A DNA stretch of 64,000 nucleotides from Lumbricus terrestris (lineage: Eukaryota > Annelida > Clitellata > Crassiclitellata > Lumbricidae). A program made the position numbers and the translations under genes. A model generated the notes under the pieces. The model worked only from the letters and a program-made list of their open reading frames with translations. It did no database searches and was not told where the DNA came from. Below are positions 1-12,780 of the stretch, in pieces (the first letter of the stretch is position 1; every line of letters starts with the position of its first letter). The stretch is from positions 19,759,583 through 19,823,582 of the forward strand of contig OX457042.1 in the NCBI GenBank assembly GCA_949752735.1, in the 5' to 3' direction.

Positions 1-293
1 CTACGTGTTAATCCGTTACGCGAGACCCGATAGGCTAATTCTTATTATGACCTCACGCAATCCAATTCAGTTCAGCAGATTAGTTCATTTTCAATGGGTA
101 AAAATGCTAAAAATGAAAAAGATGAAATGATTGGTGGGGACCTTCACCATAACAGCGTCCGTTTGAACTCGTATCACGCTCTTGTAATGTATGTATACGG
201 ACCCCACTCTCCAAAACGTTAAAGCCCTGAAATGTGAACTGGCGATCTCTCAGTCAGAGAATAAGAACCGGGGGAGTGGTAAGAAAGAAGAAG

Positions 294-552
294 CAGTGGC
301 GTAGACAAGGGGTTCGGAGGTTAACCTCCCCCCCCCATTGGCCTAGGAATAAAGTTTTTTTAAGATTATTTATCCATTTAAATAAGATAAAACAAAACAA
401 TTGCTTGTAGTAACAATAGTTTTTCTTACTTTATTCATTTTGCTACTTTATTACCTTTTAGTTTGCTTAATACTGTTGGGTTGGTGTCAGAAAGAGCATC
501 CGGCCAGGCCATAACCCCCCCCCCTAATCATAAATTCCTGGCTACGCCTCTG
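294..552. mobile_element. hAT-type MITE
   Basis: The ends are CAGTGGCGTAG and CTACGCCTCTG, an inverted repeat with one mismatch. Flanks are AGAAGAAG and GGAAGAAG, a 7/8 target duplication. It has C-runs inside each end and no coding capacity. Confidence 0.7.
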
Positions 553-884
553 GGAAGAAGAGAACGGAGAGTACAGAGGAGTAAGAGTTAACGAATAATT
601 ATCATTGTCCATGCATATACCATAATACCATATACAATGAAATTTGCTGCCGATAATTCTTACTGCACCCGATGCGATTTTCTCTTATTTAACATCTGAC
701 TGATGACACGGCTTATTAAGTGTTACGTCGGTCGGTCGTGTAACCTGCATCATGCTGCATGACATTGTGTCGTATTAGAACGTAACGTTTCCGGACATTT
801 ATATGGAGCCACTTCGAAACGACGATAGACAGGCGGGTAGATACTAGATATGCAAAGAAATTTAATGATCAAATGCATGGACAG
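553..884. other. No recognised feature
   Basis: AT-rich, stops in all frames; nothing identified. Confidence 0.5.
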
Positions 885-972
885 TTTGGCATATATATAT
901 ATATATATATATATATCTTTGTGTATATATATACATATATATACACACACACATATATATATATATATATAC
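885..972. repeat. (TA)n and (CA)n microsatellite
   Basis: Runs of TA with a short ACACAC core. Confidence 0.85.
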
Positions 973-1430
973 AAAGAGAAACAGACAGACACAAGGGCAA
1001 TCAGACACACATAGTCGAGACAGACATAGGCTTACGACTCTATACGAGGAGCATCACCTGTAGCATTAATCCTACTTAGCCCACTATTATAACAAAATAA
1101 CAACAGCAAAATAAAAACCTCTCCAGAAGCCATGGAGGTTCACTTTTTCGACAGAAGAAATTCACCATGCTTCCTTTATAAATCTCTATTATTTACGAGC
1201 GGGGGCCATCTTTATAAATCTTTTTACGGCAATGAACGACTATTACAAAAAGATCCGGCGTCACTTGGCATGTGTCGTGGCGACTTATCGCAGTGACTTG
1301 TGAATGAACTTGATTTTAAAATACATCCGATCATCACCATGGAAACGAGGACGAAAAGGTCATCACGTCCTCCATTGATCGATTCGTCGCTTTCATGGGA
1401 AAATGTCGAATGCTTTTGGATATTCAGCTG
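973..1430. other. No recognised feature
   Basis: Short ORFs only; the first codons of the ORF that runs into the octamer array lie here without any domain. Confidence 0.5.
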
Positions 1431-2190
1431 TTCAGCTGTTTATGTGTTCATGTGCTCATGTGTTCATGTGCTCATGTGTTCATGCGTTCATGTGTTCATG
1501 CGTTCATGTGTTCATGTGTTCATGTGCTCATGTGTTCATGTGTTCATGTGTTCATGTGCTCATGTATTCATGTGTTCATGTGTTCATGTATTTATGTGCT
1601 CATGTGTTCATGTATTCATGTGTTCATGTGTTCATGTGCTCATGTATTCATGTGTTCATGTATTCATGTATTCATGTGTTCATGTGCTCATGTATTCATG
1701 TGTTCATGTGCTTATGTGTTCATGTGCTCATGTGTTCATGCGTTCATGTGTTCATGCGTTCATGTGTTCATGTGTTCATGTGCTCATGTGTTCATGTGTT
1801 CATGTGTTCATGTGCTCATGTATTCATGTGTTCATGTGTTCATGTATTTATGTGTTCATGTGCTCATGTATTCATGTGTTCATGTATTCATGTATTCATG
1901 TGTTCATGTGCTCATGTATTCATGTGTTCATGTGCTTATGTGTTCATGTGTTCATGTGCTCATGTATTCATGTGTTCATGTGCTCATGTATTCATGTGCT
2001 CATGTGTTCATGTATTCATGTGTTCCTGTGTTCATGTGCTCATGTATTCATGTGTTCATGTATTCATGTATTCATGTATTCATGTGCTCATGTGCTCATG
2101 TATTCATGTGCTAATGTGTTCATGTGTTCATGTGCTCATGTATTCATGTGCTCATGTGCTCATGTATTCATGTGTTCATGTATTCATGTG
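1431..2190. repeat. Octanucleotide minisatellite (CATGTGTT/CATGTGCT/CATGTATT)n
   Basis: About 95 tandem 8-mers of three main types. Since 8 is not a multiple of 3 and none of the variants makes stops, all three + frames stay open and give false ORFs (VHVFMCSC). Confidence 0.95.
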
Positions 2191-2285
2191 TGTGGGGCGA
2201 AACTGTTAAGAAGGATAGAACTTGATGTCAACATGCAATTTAGAAATCTACAATTACAGGTAAGGTGTTCAGGTGTCAAGTACAC

Positions 2286-2362
2286 GCGCGTGTGTGTGTG
2301 CGTGTGAGTACGTGTGTGTGTGCGCGTGTGTGTGCGACTGTGTGTGTGTGTGTCTGTGGGTG
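2286..2362. repeat. (GT)n-rich tract
   Basis: GT dinucleotides with GC and AG interruptions. Confidence 0.8.
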
Positions 2363-2370
2363 TGGGTCGG

Positions 2371-3754
2371 AAATTAGGGATAACTCAAACATCACGGAAA
2401 CGATTAAAGGAAGATTTGCACTACATGGCTGAATCAATTACTCATTGTCTGATCTTAAATACTTGTACAGTTGGTTGGTATAGGCAGAGGGTGGCAACCA
2501 ATGGTACACCCCAGCATCATATATCCACCCATGACAGGTCCTGATGACTGCATGGCGTGGATGTATTACGATGAAGATTAAAGATTAATCGGGCGTCAGA
2601 ACGGTCATTAAGTAGCGATTGGCGGGCGCTTACATGGGATGGAATTATATTGACCAACCCAATCTGATCTAAGCTAATCTGAACCCATTAGCAGCTTCTA
2701 TGGCGACACAAAATGCTTCAATCGATGGTGCTTCATAAACAAATCGCTGTCAAGTCATTAGCCAGACACTCAGTTCACTGCGCATGTCACAGCAAGACAG
2801 GATGACGTGATAAAAACCCATTCTAAGAGGTCAAGTTCCAATTAAATAGAGAACAAAATTATCCATTGCTATTTCAGTAGCAAAAACATGGCATTACTTA
2901 TAATCAAGAAAGAGGATCGTGGGTTAGTATAAGCAAACAATCAGCTTTCCTAATGGTCACTGTGGCATATTGCTTTTTGAATTATGACTGCAACTGTACT
3001 GATTACCAGCAAAATTAAAAGTGATGCAATTACATATATTATAGGCGTCGAATCCCAGTCCATTGGCTTTGCCAAACAGATTGTGTTTTGAATCCGATTT
3101 AACTCAAAACGCAACCATCAACTGACCATGACTGATGTCGTTGACATCATGAAAAAAGGCGCTACTGAAGTCATTGAACTATAGACCGGATTGAATCAAA
3201 TGATTCATAGTAAAACAGAGGAGATTAGACACTTAACATAAAAAACATCGAGGGTGAACGAGTCCAAAAAGCTTAGATCCATGCATCAAACCGAAACAAC
3301 TCTTTAAGTATATGCATTTCAATTCACAGTCTTTGAATAGAATAATTAGTGGAGGACTTGGAGGTCATTGAGTCCATGGAATGGGAGCTAAGGGTGGAGT
3401 TACAGCGGATGACCGGAAGACGGGACAACGAGTTTAGCGTTGGATGACAGAACCGGAAGTCGACAACCGGAAGCTTGACGTGCGAAGTGGATGACGGGTA
3501 AAATAAAACGATAAGAACGGAATGAACGGACATTGAAATTCGAGGCATAGACAAACAGACTAATAGATAGACACTGTTTAGACAGACTAACATGCAAACA
3601 GATAGACGACCGATCAGAAAGACAGACAGAAAGAGAGAAAGATGATTAGATGGAGGATGACATAACAGTGACATTGACAGTGAACCAAACAGACAGACAA
3701 ACAGACACGGAGACAGGCACAGAGGAACTCACTGAAGTATGCCCATAATCATAA
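2371..3754. other. No recognised gene
   Basis: Non-repetitive to 3540, then CAGA-rich. No exon with conserved sequence seen on either strand. Confidence 0.5.
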
Positions 3755-3826
3755 TACAAACATGCATGCATGCATGCATGCATGCATGCATACATACATA
3801 CATACATACATACATACATACATACA

Positions 3827-3860
<34 letters not shown>

Positions 3861-4415
3861 CATACACACATACATATATACATAAATACATACACACATA
3901 CACACATACATACATACATACATACATACATACATACATACATACATACATACATACATACATACATACATACATACACACATACACACATACACACATA
4001 CACACATACATACATACATACATACATACATACATACATACATGCATGCATGCATACATACATACATACATACATACATGCATACATACATACATACATA
4101 CATACATACATACATACATACATACATACATACATACATACATACATACATACATACACACATACACACATACACACATACACACATACATACATACATA
4201 CATACATACATACATACATACATACATACATGCATGCATGCATACATACATACATACATACATACATGCATGCATACATACATACATACATGCATACATA
4301 CATACATACATACATACATACATACATACATACATACATACATACATACATACATACATACATACATACATACATACATACATACATACATACATACATA
4401 CATACATACATGCAT
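3755..4415. repeat. Long (CATA)n array with higher-order structure
   Basis: CATA tetramers with GCATGCATGCAT and CACACATACACACATAC blocks. The CACACATA block at about 3975 recurs at about 4156 (182 bp later), and the TGCATGCATGCA block at 4042 recurs at 4230. A segment of about 185 bp is therefore duplicated. Confidence 0.9.
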
Positions 4416-4555
4416 ATATACACAAACATCATGCATACACACACGCACACACATAATAAACGAATGTATTACACACGTGCAATGGCTAAACAATGTCAAA
4501 TAGAAACACAGACAGACATACAACCAGACCCACACAGCACAAACGCCGAGATAGA

Positions 4556-4622
4556 GAAGCAGACAAACAGACAGACAGACAGTCAGACAGACAAACAGAC
4601 AGACAGACAGGCAGACAGATAA
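4556..4622. repeat. (ACAG)n tract
   Basis: ACAG/ACAA tetramers, continuous with other CAGA-rich DNA at 3540-3720. Confidence 0.8.
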
Positions 4623-4689
4623 ACCGAAAGATCGACATCCGATGTCTTATATACAGATAAACCCCGACTGCGCTAAAAACGGAAACACG

Positions 4690-4815
4690 TCATTCGTACA
4701 CAAATCCTCTTCTACCTCCCATCCCTCCCTACGCCCGTCCTCCCTCCGATTCCCTCCCTCCCTCCTCCCTCCAATGTCCTTCCTTCCTACATCCCTCCTC
4801 CCTCCTCCTCCCTCT
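4690..4815. repeat. (CCTCC)n pyrimidine tract
   Basis: Irregular TCCC/CCTCC run with no coding signal. Confidence 0.6.
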
Positions 4816-5237
4816 GTGGAACGACCGACCTCTGGCGGCGTTTAGCGACACATTGCAACAATGCGATGTCAACTGTGACTGGCGACCGACCGACCGAGCG
4901 ACGGTGGACTTAGCGCCCTATTATCTGCTGACTTCGACACTAATTAGTCTCCTATTTATCCCGATGATTAATTGTGGGCGAGACTCCTCCTCTTCCCCAC
5001 CCGTCCTCCAACCATTCCCCTGAGGTTTCTCCTCTAACCCCCCCCACCACCCTCCCCCCTCCACCGCTCCTCAGCATCAACGCAGGTGCCACTGATTTCT
5101 GTGCCTCCGTCCGATTATTTCTCTTTCAAATCGGTGGCGTCGACCTCCTTGCTCTGAATCTTGAATAATTATTACAGACTCCTGTGAGTCCTGTCGTCGT
5201 CTGCGATGTGGCTTTTGACCTCTGTCGTCATCAGTAG

Positions 5238-5293
5238 AAACAACGTCATTACTACCATCATCATCGTCATCGTCGTTGTCATCGCCGTCGCCG

Positions 5294-5326
<33 letters not shown>

Positions 5327-5405
5327 ATGTCGTCGTCGTCGTCGTCGTCATCATCATCATCATCATCAATGTCATCATCATTATTATCATTATCATCGCC
5401 TCAAT
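5238..5405. repeat. (TCA/TCG)n trinucleotide tract
   Basis: ATCATCGTCGTC repeats. Open frames here are artefacts. Confidence 0.85.
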
Positions 5406-5595
5406 AGAGAATGTAATCACAATCCAGTTAAGACGCCAAGATGGCTGCAATCAGGTCCAGAAGAGTAAACAGGCGCGACCATGCATGCGGGTTACGTGCC
5501 ATGCATAGTTGCGTATACATAGCCTGCATGCCTGTACAATTATACATACAGACCCCAATTAAGTTGGCTGCCAATGATACCGCAGCACCCGGCCA

Positions 5596-6576
5596 CAGGG
5601 GCTTCTATCCCTATACATGGCGGGCGCAGCCTGCGCCCAGTGAAAAATAGGGGGGGAATCAGAAGACAGCAAAAATTACGTCGGTTGGGGGGGGGAAGGT
5701 CTGACATGGAGGGCAGCGTTCAATCTAGGCATTACAAAAGGAAGATAGTAAAGGAAGAACCCCCAGAAAATACTTCCCCAGCATATAAATTTGGACAAAA
5801 TGGTAGGCCTAATAGTTTTTAGCAAAATGTATACACTTTATACACTTTGAGTTTTTAGTTAGGCTACTATCTGCATTTTTGAATTACATGAACTGCTATA
5901 ACAGCTATCATATACTATAAAAAAAATCCTATTACATGGTTATAATTATGTTTTTACTATTTTAATAAATAATGCAATCATATTATAATTGAAAATAATA
6001 ATGTTAATACAAATACTATTTTGCACAACTAAATGGCTTCTCTCCAATCTTATCTTTCAAATTTCAGTGAGTCAAATTTGGTCCTTGAACACTTAGTAAA
6101 GCAACGTCATTATTATGTGGGCTTACAATGTATGACCTACATTGTATTTTATTGTATTGCATTGTGGTCTAAAAATTTATGTAACGCCTCTCGAGTGCAC
6201 ACTGATCAGAGGCGCAAAACATATGGTTGCCCAATTTTGGCAGCAATTCATCCACTGAAACAGTAGAGTAATTTTGCTAAGAGGACAGCTTAAAATGCTG
6301 AAATTGCAATGCGGAAATCGCAAAAATTTCTTATGGGGAGGGGCACATTCCCTCTCCATACCAGCTGGGTCCCTTCTCGGCGCTACACATGTTTCGGCGA
6401 TCGTCTGCTGGATACTCGTTTGTCCCTCTCCAAACAAACCTTCATTCCCACACTAGAGGAGGGCATGGGCTAGATTGAATTATAATTTTTATTGCATACA
6501 TAGAGGAAGGCCGGTCCAGAAAAGGGGGGAAGAAAATGGATTGCGCCCGGTTGCTTAGGGGGGATAGAAGCCCCTG
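5596..6576. mobile_element. hAT-type nonautonomous element, 981 bp
   Basis: Termini CAGGGGCTTCTATCCC and GGGATAGAAGCCCCTG are perfect inverted repeats. An exact 8-bp duplication CCCGGCCA flanks both sides (5588-5595 and 6577-6584). The interior shows no recognisable transposase. Confidence 0.85.
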
Positions 6577-6749
6577 CCCGGCCAGCAGGTCCGAGGATCC
6601 GCAATTATGAAAATTATGTGTGTGGTAGACCGGTGGGCTGTCAGAGGTTGGAATTTGAGGTTCATGACCTGCGATCTGGAATGAGCTCCCTGTTATTCTT
6701 AGTCAAACTATTGTTTTTCTGCTCTATTTCTCACTGTTATTAAGATTGT

Positions 6750-6856
6750 CTTATTCGATCGGGGCTGGACTGGGAGCGCTCCTGAGTAGTTACCTTGAAG
6801 GGGTTCTATATAAAATGCTGGCAAATAATAAATAAATAAATAAATAAATAAATAAC
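6750..6856 (+). repeat. L2/SINE-type 3' tail with (AAAT)n
   Basis: GGGAGCGCTCCTGAGTAGTT and CTTGAAGGGGTTCTATATAAA match the tail of the SINE/LINE group; the copy ends in a (TAAA)n run at 6824-6855. The upstream part is unrecognised. Confidence 0.5.
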
Positions 6857-7087
6857 AACACCCGTAAGACATCAGCGGCCCTGCATACATACTTATTATA
6901 ATAGCCTACGCAAATGCACCTAGAAGTACCTATATACCCCACATGAAATTGAGCTATATGCAAATGACTACCTACATGTAAGAATGTACATGTGCGAACA
7001 ATTAAGTGCGTATGCAAATGCATGCTGCACAGAATATAAAATAGCATTACATAGGTGCACAAGCGGATTGTGCCAAGGGATCGGTCG

Positions 7088-7164
7088 GTCCAGCACGTGA
7101 TAACGCACGTGATAACGCACGTGATATCGCACGTGATATCACACGTGATAACGCATGCTGGACC
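7088..7164. repeat. 12-bp tandem repeat of CACGTG E-boxes inside an inverted repeat
   Basis: CACGTG occurs at 7094, 7106, 7118, 7130 and 7142 at exact 12-bp spacing (unit GCACGTGATAAC/ATATC). GGTCCAGCA on the left and TGCTGGACC on the right close the block as an inverted pair. Confidence 0.8.
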
Positions 7165-7429
7165 CGACATGAAGTGGATATCGATCTTCAAGCGGAATTT
7201 CTCATCGCAGTCGCACACTTCCAATTCATTCGCTAGGTGGCATTAGTTACTGCAGAACCGTTCGTTTATTAACCGAATTAACTATTGGGATTATTAGTAG
7301 TTTTGTTCAGCCTGAGGTAATAATAATTGGGACTACTTTTCTTCACCCTGACTTATGAAGTACCTGCGTTCTATTTAATTGAGCAGCTCTGCGTAATGTT
7401 GTGTAACAATCAATTGTAACGCACTCCAT

Positions 7430-7790
7430 TCTTGCATTGCCTTACAATATAATATTGCACTGTCTTACATTACATTGTAGTGATTGTACTGTCTTGCATT
7501 GCTTTGTACTGTCTTACATTGCATTACATAGGTGCACAAGCGGATTGTGTCAAGGGATCGGTCGTATTATCCCAAATTGCATTGCATTGCATTGCCTTAC
7601 ATTACATTGCATTGTCTTAGATTGCATTGCATTGTCTTACATTGCATTGTACTCTCTTACGTTGCGCTGTAATTCTCCGTTTTGCATTGTCTAGTATGCT
7701 GCTGCTCTGCAATTCATTGTACTGTATCGCATTTTGTGGCATTGCATTACATCACACAGATTTGTAAAATAATGAGTTGCGCTGTTTTGT
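7430..7790 (+). repeat. Degenerate TGCATT-rich array
   Basis: Repeated TTGCATTGCATTG, TTACATTGCA and TGTCTTAC words. The array resumes at 9890-9990 after the transposon at 7796-9885, so it predates the insertion. It contains a 36-bp duplicate (7528-7563) of 7051-7086. Confidence 0.6.
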
Positions 7791-7795
7791 ATTCT

Positions 7796-9885
7796 GGGCA
7801 ATTCCACGGAAAATGGACATAGAAGTCCAAAATGTTTTTGAAGAATTTTGTTAATATAAAGGTATCATTTTAAAGCTAAGAGACCCTAGTGTTCAAAATA
7901 ATAATTAGAATCAATAATCTTTGGTGAGATGACCGTCAGCCAGCTTACATTTGATGTCGACATGGTCTGCGCAATTCTGTTACAGAAATATTAAAAGGTT
8001 TGTTTTTTTAAGTAATGGCAACAATTGGTTGATTTTATCAAACAAGCTACATCAGTTGGATGGAAGTTCCACTTGGTAAGTATTTTCAAGTAAAATTTTG
8101 AACAATTAATAACAGTTCATTTTTTTGACTTCAGAAGTTTGGGGTGTACTTTTCAATGTTACGTCAGTGACAAAAAATTAAGACTTTTTAGAATATAACC
8201 AAAAGTAGCAAAGCAAAAATTCTGAAAATTTTTAAACTTCTGATGCAACATATTAGCAATACAACTAAATAGTTGAAATTTTGTTTTAATTTAAGAAAAA
8301 TGTTTAAACTGTGTCACTGACGTAACATTCATGTTGTCCCTCACGTAGCAATATACGTCAGTGATAGCAAGAAACTTGTTTAAATTCGGTATATACTAGT
8401 AAAAATGCACTTATAAATCCAGTAATTGACATCCTAGCTTCGATTTGAAGTAAGCCCTCATTATAATCATCATCGTCATCCTCCACTCCTCCTCCTCATC
8501 ATCATTATCATCAATTTTTCATCATCACAGTAAACCAAACTAGTGATTTGCTTTTGCACACAGGGTGAGACACGCCACAAAAAACTGGGACTGAGCTAAC
8601 ATGAATGCGTCACATGAAGAAGTAGCTAAAGTAAGGTGGCCATCATGCAGAAGAATGCTGAGTAGCAACAATAATGGCAACTAGTGGGACAAAAACAGAA
8701 AGAAATCTACAAAATGTACAATGCACAGCCTGTGTCAACATTATGGTTAAAATGTCGTCACCCCAACTGAATCAGATCATGCAGCAACTTCAAGAGTTTC
8801 TTATCTGCTCAGTAATATATAGGAAAAGCAGTTATTCGACAAAAGAAAATCTTTTAAAAGTACTCCAAAGAAAGTTGCTCTCATGAACTTCTTAACAACA
8901 AACTTTGGCATAGCATTGCAGATAAAAAGTACATAAAGATGTATAGGTTAATGGACAGAAAGTGATATTGTTTCACATGAGCTGCTGAGAAAGAAGAACT
9001 ATGCAATATTTATAAAGATGAATGGCACATGTGATAGTGTATAAAATAAAACATTGATGATGACACTAATGGGGGCATACGTTCGAGATAAAAAGTCTGC
9101 AGTCAATGATTGGAACATGAAAATTTGCTTCATTGAGTCCAAAACATGTTGTTTCAGTGAGTGTAAAAGATCATAATGTATGTTGCTTCAAGCGTGGGGT
9201 TGATTTGAAAAAGTTGCCTTCTACACTACCAGACAGCAATCGAGCTATCGATTCAGGCAGTCCATGAGCTGCTATCTTGGAGTGCCAACTTATGGAAATG
9301 CAAAGGCATTTGTGAATCTGAAGTCAATAATGGTAAACAGAAGGGCTTCTTCACTCTCAGTGAACACATTGCAGTATCCAACAACACTGGATAATTTTTA
9401 AAGCATTCCTGCATACTTGTGAACCATGACTAGTAAATTTAATGCAATTAATGTTTGTCTTTTCAGAAGCGTTACGTCAGTGACATTTCAATGTTACGTC
9501 AGTGACATTTAGGCACCATTGAAATAAATACATAAATGACAGCTGGATAAAAATTTTAACTTTCTATGTATGCCACAACCTGTACTAATAATTTTAAAAA
9601 CATTAATAAAATTTTTGCAGTCATATTTCAGAAGATTGTGATGCGAACTTGAGTTACAATAATTTTGATGTCAGAATGTGTTACGTCAGTGACGATGCAC
9701 AAAAACTGTTTTTAAAAATACCCATAAATATTTCCTGCCAAGTCTTTTTTGGCTTTTAAGAAGGATTATATAGTTAAATAATTTGGCATAATTTTTTGGC
9801 AAAGCAGTGATATCATAGTGTGCTAGAATTAAAAACGTTGCCAAATTTCTCTCTGAATGTTACGTCAGTGACGGTGGAATTGCCC
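7796..9885. mobile_element. DNA transposon with GTTACGTCAGTGAC subterminal repeats
   Basis: Ends GGGCAATTCCACGG and CCACCGTCACTGACG (as rc GGGCAATTCCACCG at the right end) are inverted; a TTCT duplication flanks both sides (7792-7795 and 9886-9889). Seven copies of GTTACGTCAGTGAC or its close variants occur at about 8159, 8317, 8355, 9473, 9493, 9680 and 9858, in both orientations. The insertion splits a degenerate TGCATT-rich array. Short AT-rich ORFs inside (for example 8674-8886) show no recognised domain. Superfamily unknown; the 4-bp duplication is a guess at class. Confidence 0.7.
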
Positions 9886-10121
9886 TTCTGCATTGCACAT
9901 TTTGATATCGATTGTGATTGTGTGGATTATTGTATACTGCATTTTCATCGCATTTCCTTTTATTGCATCGCATTTCATTGTAAATGTATAGGACAACCAT
10001 TGCATTACTCAGTTTCCTGTATACGCTCTGGGTCGACTCAGCAGGCCTATTAATAAGGTAAAGGATTTAACTCGATCAACTCACTTGCGCTGAGCGACGC
10101 CAATTCCAAAGCCACATTTAA

Positions 10122-10337
10122 TGTGGGGCGCGGTGGTCTAGTGGTGGCGTCGTCGCCTTGAAACCGGAAGGTTCGAGGTTCGAATCCACCTCGCCGCGTA
10201 CGGACCTTGGGCAAGTCCTTCACTCACAATTGCTCAGCGCTTCGGCGTGAAACTCCGATGCAGTGTCCGCTCTGCATTCGGGAGCGCCTCTGAGTAGAAG
10301 GAAGCTTGAAGGGGCGCTATAACAAGTGCACATACAT
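10122..10337 (+). mobile_element. tRNA-derived SINE (best copy)
   Basis: The head GGGGCGCGGTGGTCTAGTGG carries an A-box-like stretch, and GAGGTTCGAATCC is a Pol III B box. A conserved body follows (CTTGGGCAAGTCCTTCACTC...CAGCGCTTCGGCGTGAAACT) and a tail GGCGCTATAACAAGTGCACATACATA. An exact 8-bp target duplication, ACATTTAA, flanks it at 10114-10121 and 10338-10345. Confidence 0.85.
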
Positions 10338-10875
10338 ACATTTAAAATTTTACATTTACAGTTAGTATATTAAGCCAGTTCCTTCGCCTGTTGACGATTC
10401 TGGATTTTACACCGCATCCAGGTAGGTAACCTATGGGCTACATGAAAAAATTAGATTGTTTGTTACTATTATTGGTCTCATAAGAAAGATTTTTTGCTAT
10501 CGTCTATAAAAAAAACTCTTGTGTAGTTGCATATAATTATAAGCGGCGCCCGCAGGCGTACGCACTTACCCAAGCGCGTACCGCGCTGAAAGGCTAAAAA
10601 ATAAAAATAAAAATTGATAAAAATAATAAAATAAAAATTAAAGAGTAAAATATTATAAGTTATGGAATTCCTATTATATTGAATCTATACAGTAATCTAT
10701 CGTTTCAAACAATGTAACAACTTGGTCCTTCTATGGGGGTGCCGCTGGCATGTATAGTACATGTAGACTATATATTATTTTGGGTATGTCTATGGCAGTA
10801 CGCTATCGAATTGTATTGTTGCTTTATTACATCATAATCGATTATTGACGAAAAGGAGTTCCATAAAATTAAGTA

Positions 10876-12039
10876 CAGGGTGGGCCATAAAAAAGTACCC
10901 CCTACGATTTTTTAGCCCATATCTTGGTTAAACATAAGAATTTTTAAATGACACTTTACAGTCTTATCTACGTACAATGGTCACATTTAGCAAAATATTT
11001 CAAACAGAACAAAAGTTACATCACTTTTAGTGAGACCACCCACCTTTTTTGACGATTCAAAAACGTAGCGCAACAAAAAGTAACAAAAACGTGATTTTAT
11101 TAAGTCTCGTCTCAAATAATTGTTATCAAATAGCCTTGATATTGGCAGATGATCATTATTATTACTATTTTAAACAGAAACAGGGTACCAGCGTAGCTGT
11201 TCGTCTCCATGAAGTCACTTAGCAAAATGACAATCAAGTTGGTAAATAAGGAATCTGTCAGATTATCATTTTTTTATTAAAGCAATGCAATTGAAATTGA
11301 AAAAAAAATGAAAATGGCCAAAGTGTCAATGACAGACAAAATGTGTATTCAGATACCTCTTGAGCAAGATCACTAGAGATACATTGAGCAGCGTTTACTC
11401 TGATAAACAGTGAGAGCGCAAACATTAAGAGTTGAGCTGAGAGAAGAGATTTGCCGTGAATGAAAGGAGATCGGCTCGATTTTTCTGGTTTCATTGTGAA
11501 AGACAATGGCCCCAAATCTCAGGATTTGAACCCGATAGATTGATAAACAATTATAATATTATTGCGGAGAGCTATGCTGAAGAAATATCACAATTTGCAA
11601 CCAAAAGCAATAGCGGTAAGAGAATTGATGGGCACATTGGTGTTAACATGAGACGATTTGCCTTTTGAACGTATCAACAGAGCCATCAAGAACTTTGCAA
11701 AGAGACTCAAAAGAAGTTTGACACTGATGGTGGGCACATTAAACACAAGTTGTGAAGCACCAACAAGTTCATTTCACAACAGTTATTTGAGGTGTGACTT
11801 AATAAAATCGTTTTTGTCACTTTTTGTTGCGTGACGTTTCTGAATCGTAAAAACCTGGTGGGTGGCCTCACTAAAAGTGGTGCAACTTTTGTGGGGCTCG
11901 AAATATTTTAATGAAATCTGGTCATCATGTGTAAATATGAATTGTCTTTAAGACTGTAGAATTTCATTTCGAAATTCTTACTTCTGGTCAAGATATGGGC
12001 AAAAAACCGTAGGGGGCTACTTTTTTATGGCCCACCCTG
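10876..12039. mobile_element. Decayed Tc1/mariner-type transposon
   Basis: Inverted ends CAGGGTGGGCCATAAAAAAG and CTTTTTTATGGCCCACCCTG are flanked by TA (10874-10875, 12040-12041). The sequence is 1164 bp. On the + strand near 11500 a degraded stretch reads WPQISGFEPD, resembling the 'WPPxSPDLNPiD' motif of the transposase. Further on, LPFERINRAIKNFAKR and DGGHIKHK recall its C-terminus. Stops and frameshifts make it inactive. Confidence 0.75.
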
Positions 12040-12059
12040 TAGATTCCGGTAAAGCAGAT

Positions 12060-12710
12060 AGATGGACGGCGCCAGGAAATAGATAAACTCGTGATAGCAG
12101 GTGAAGTCCGTTTACAGTACATCTACAGCTAATTATGGCATTGAGTTTTCTTCCCACATGCTAATCAAAAGATCGCCTAACCAATTATAATTTATAGGCT
12201 ATTCAGTTTTCACTCGTGCACATGCAGAGTGAGAATTGCCTTTGGGTGGGGTGGTGGTTGAGGGATTCAACCCTCCCTCAGGTCTGTCTTAAATTTTTAG
12301 AACTGCACAACCCTTTCTTTCATTTCCCATCGAAGTTCGAAGTATGGAAGAAGTTGCAGAGAATCAAGTCTTTGAGAGAAAGGAAATACGATACGGCGAT
12401 AGATTTTTGCACAAGCCAGTATCCAGGCTAAAGGCTGCAGCCTAAAGAGCGAAACACGACAACACGCTTCTCTTATGTTGAAAGTGGACCATCTGAGACA
12501 GAACTGTTCAAGAAGTTTGTCAGGAAAGGGACAAAGTCTTCTCTATAGTTCGCCTATATAATTACAATAAATAATTGAGAGAACTGGGATCGAGTTCAGA
12601 TGACTTTAAACTATAGAAGTGGAAAGAGGACGCAATACATTGATTCGACGTACGTATACAACTATGCATGCATGTATAATCTCTTTGTAATAAATATCAT
12701 GTATAATGTA
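12060..12710. other. No gene; one MITE fragment only
   Basis: Apart from 12278-12330 and a CAGAGTGAGAATTGCC word shared with about 50038 and 59095, nothing recognised. Confidence 0.45.
12278..12330. repeat. Family A hAT MITE fragment
   Basis: CAGGTCTGTCTTAAATTTTTAGAACTGCAC and following bases match the left end of the 39674 copy in two stretches; the right end is not found. Confidence 0.45.
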
Positions 12711-12780
12711 TGCATGTGTGCGTGTGCGTGTGTGTGTATGTGTGTGACACTGTGTGTGACACTGTGTGTGTGTGTGTGTG

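Noticed and set aside
1300..2307. Long ORF of 335 codons rich in VHVFMCSC
   Set aside because: It is a translation of the octamer minisatellite; all three frames are open for the same reason.
3646..4622. ORFs of 150-286 codons on both strands (HTYI, MYVC repeats)
   Set aside because: Pure (CATA)n translation, no unique protein sequence.
8674..8886. 70-codon ORF inside the 7796-9885 element as a transposase
   Set aside because: Too short and with no recognisable motif; left unassigned.
10124..10200. tRNA gene
   Set aside because: A- and B-box-like sequences are part of a multi-copy SINE with a long unrelated body and a target duplication; no full cloverleaf.
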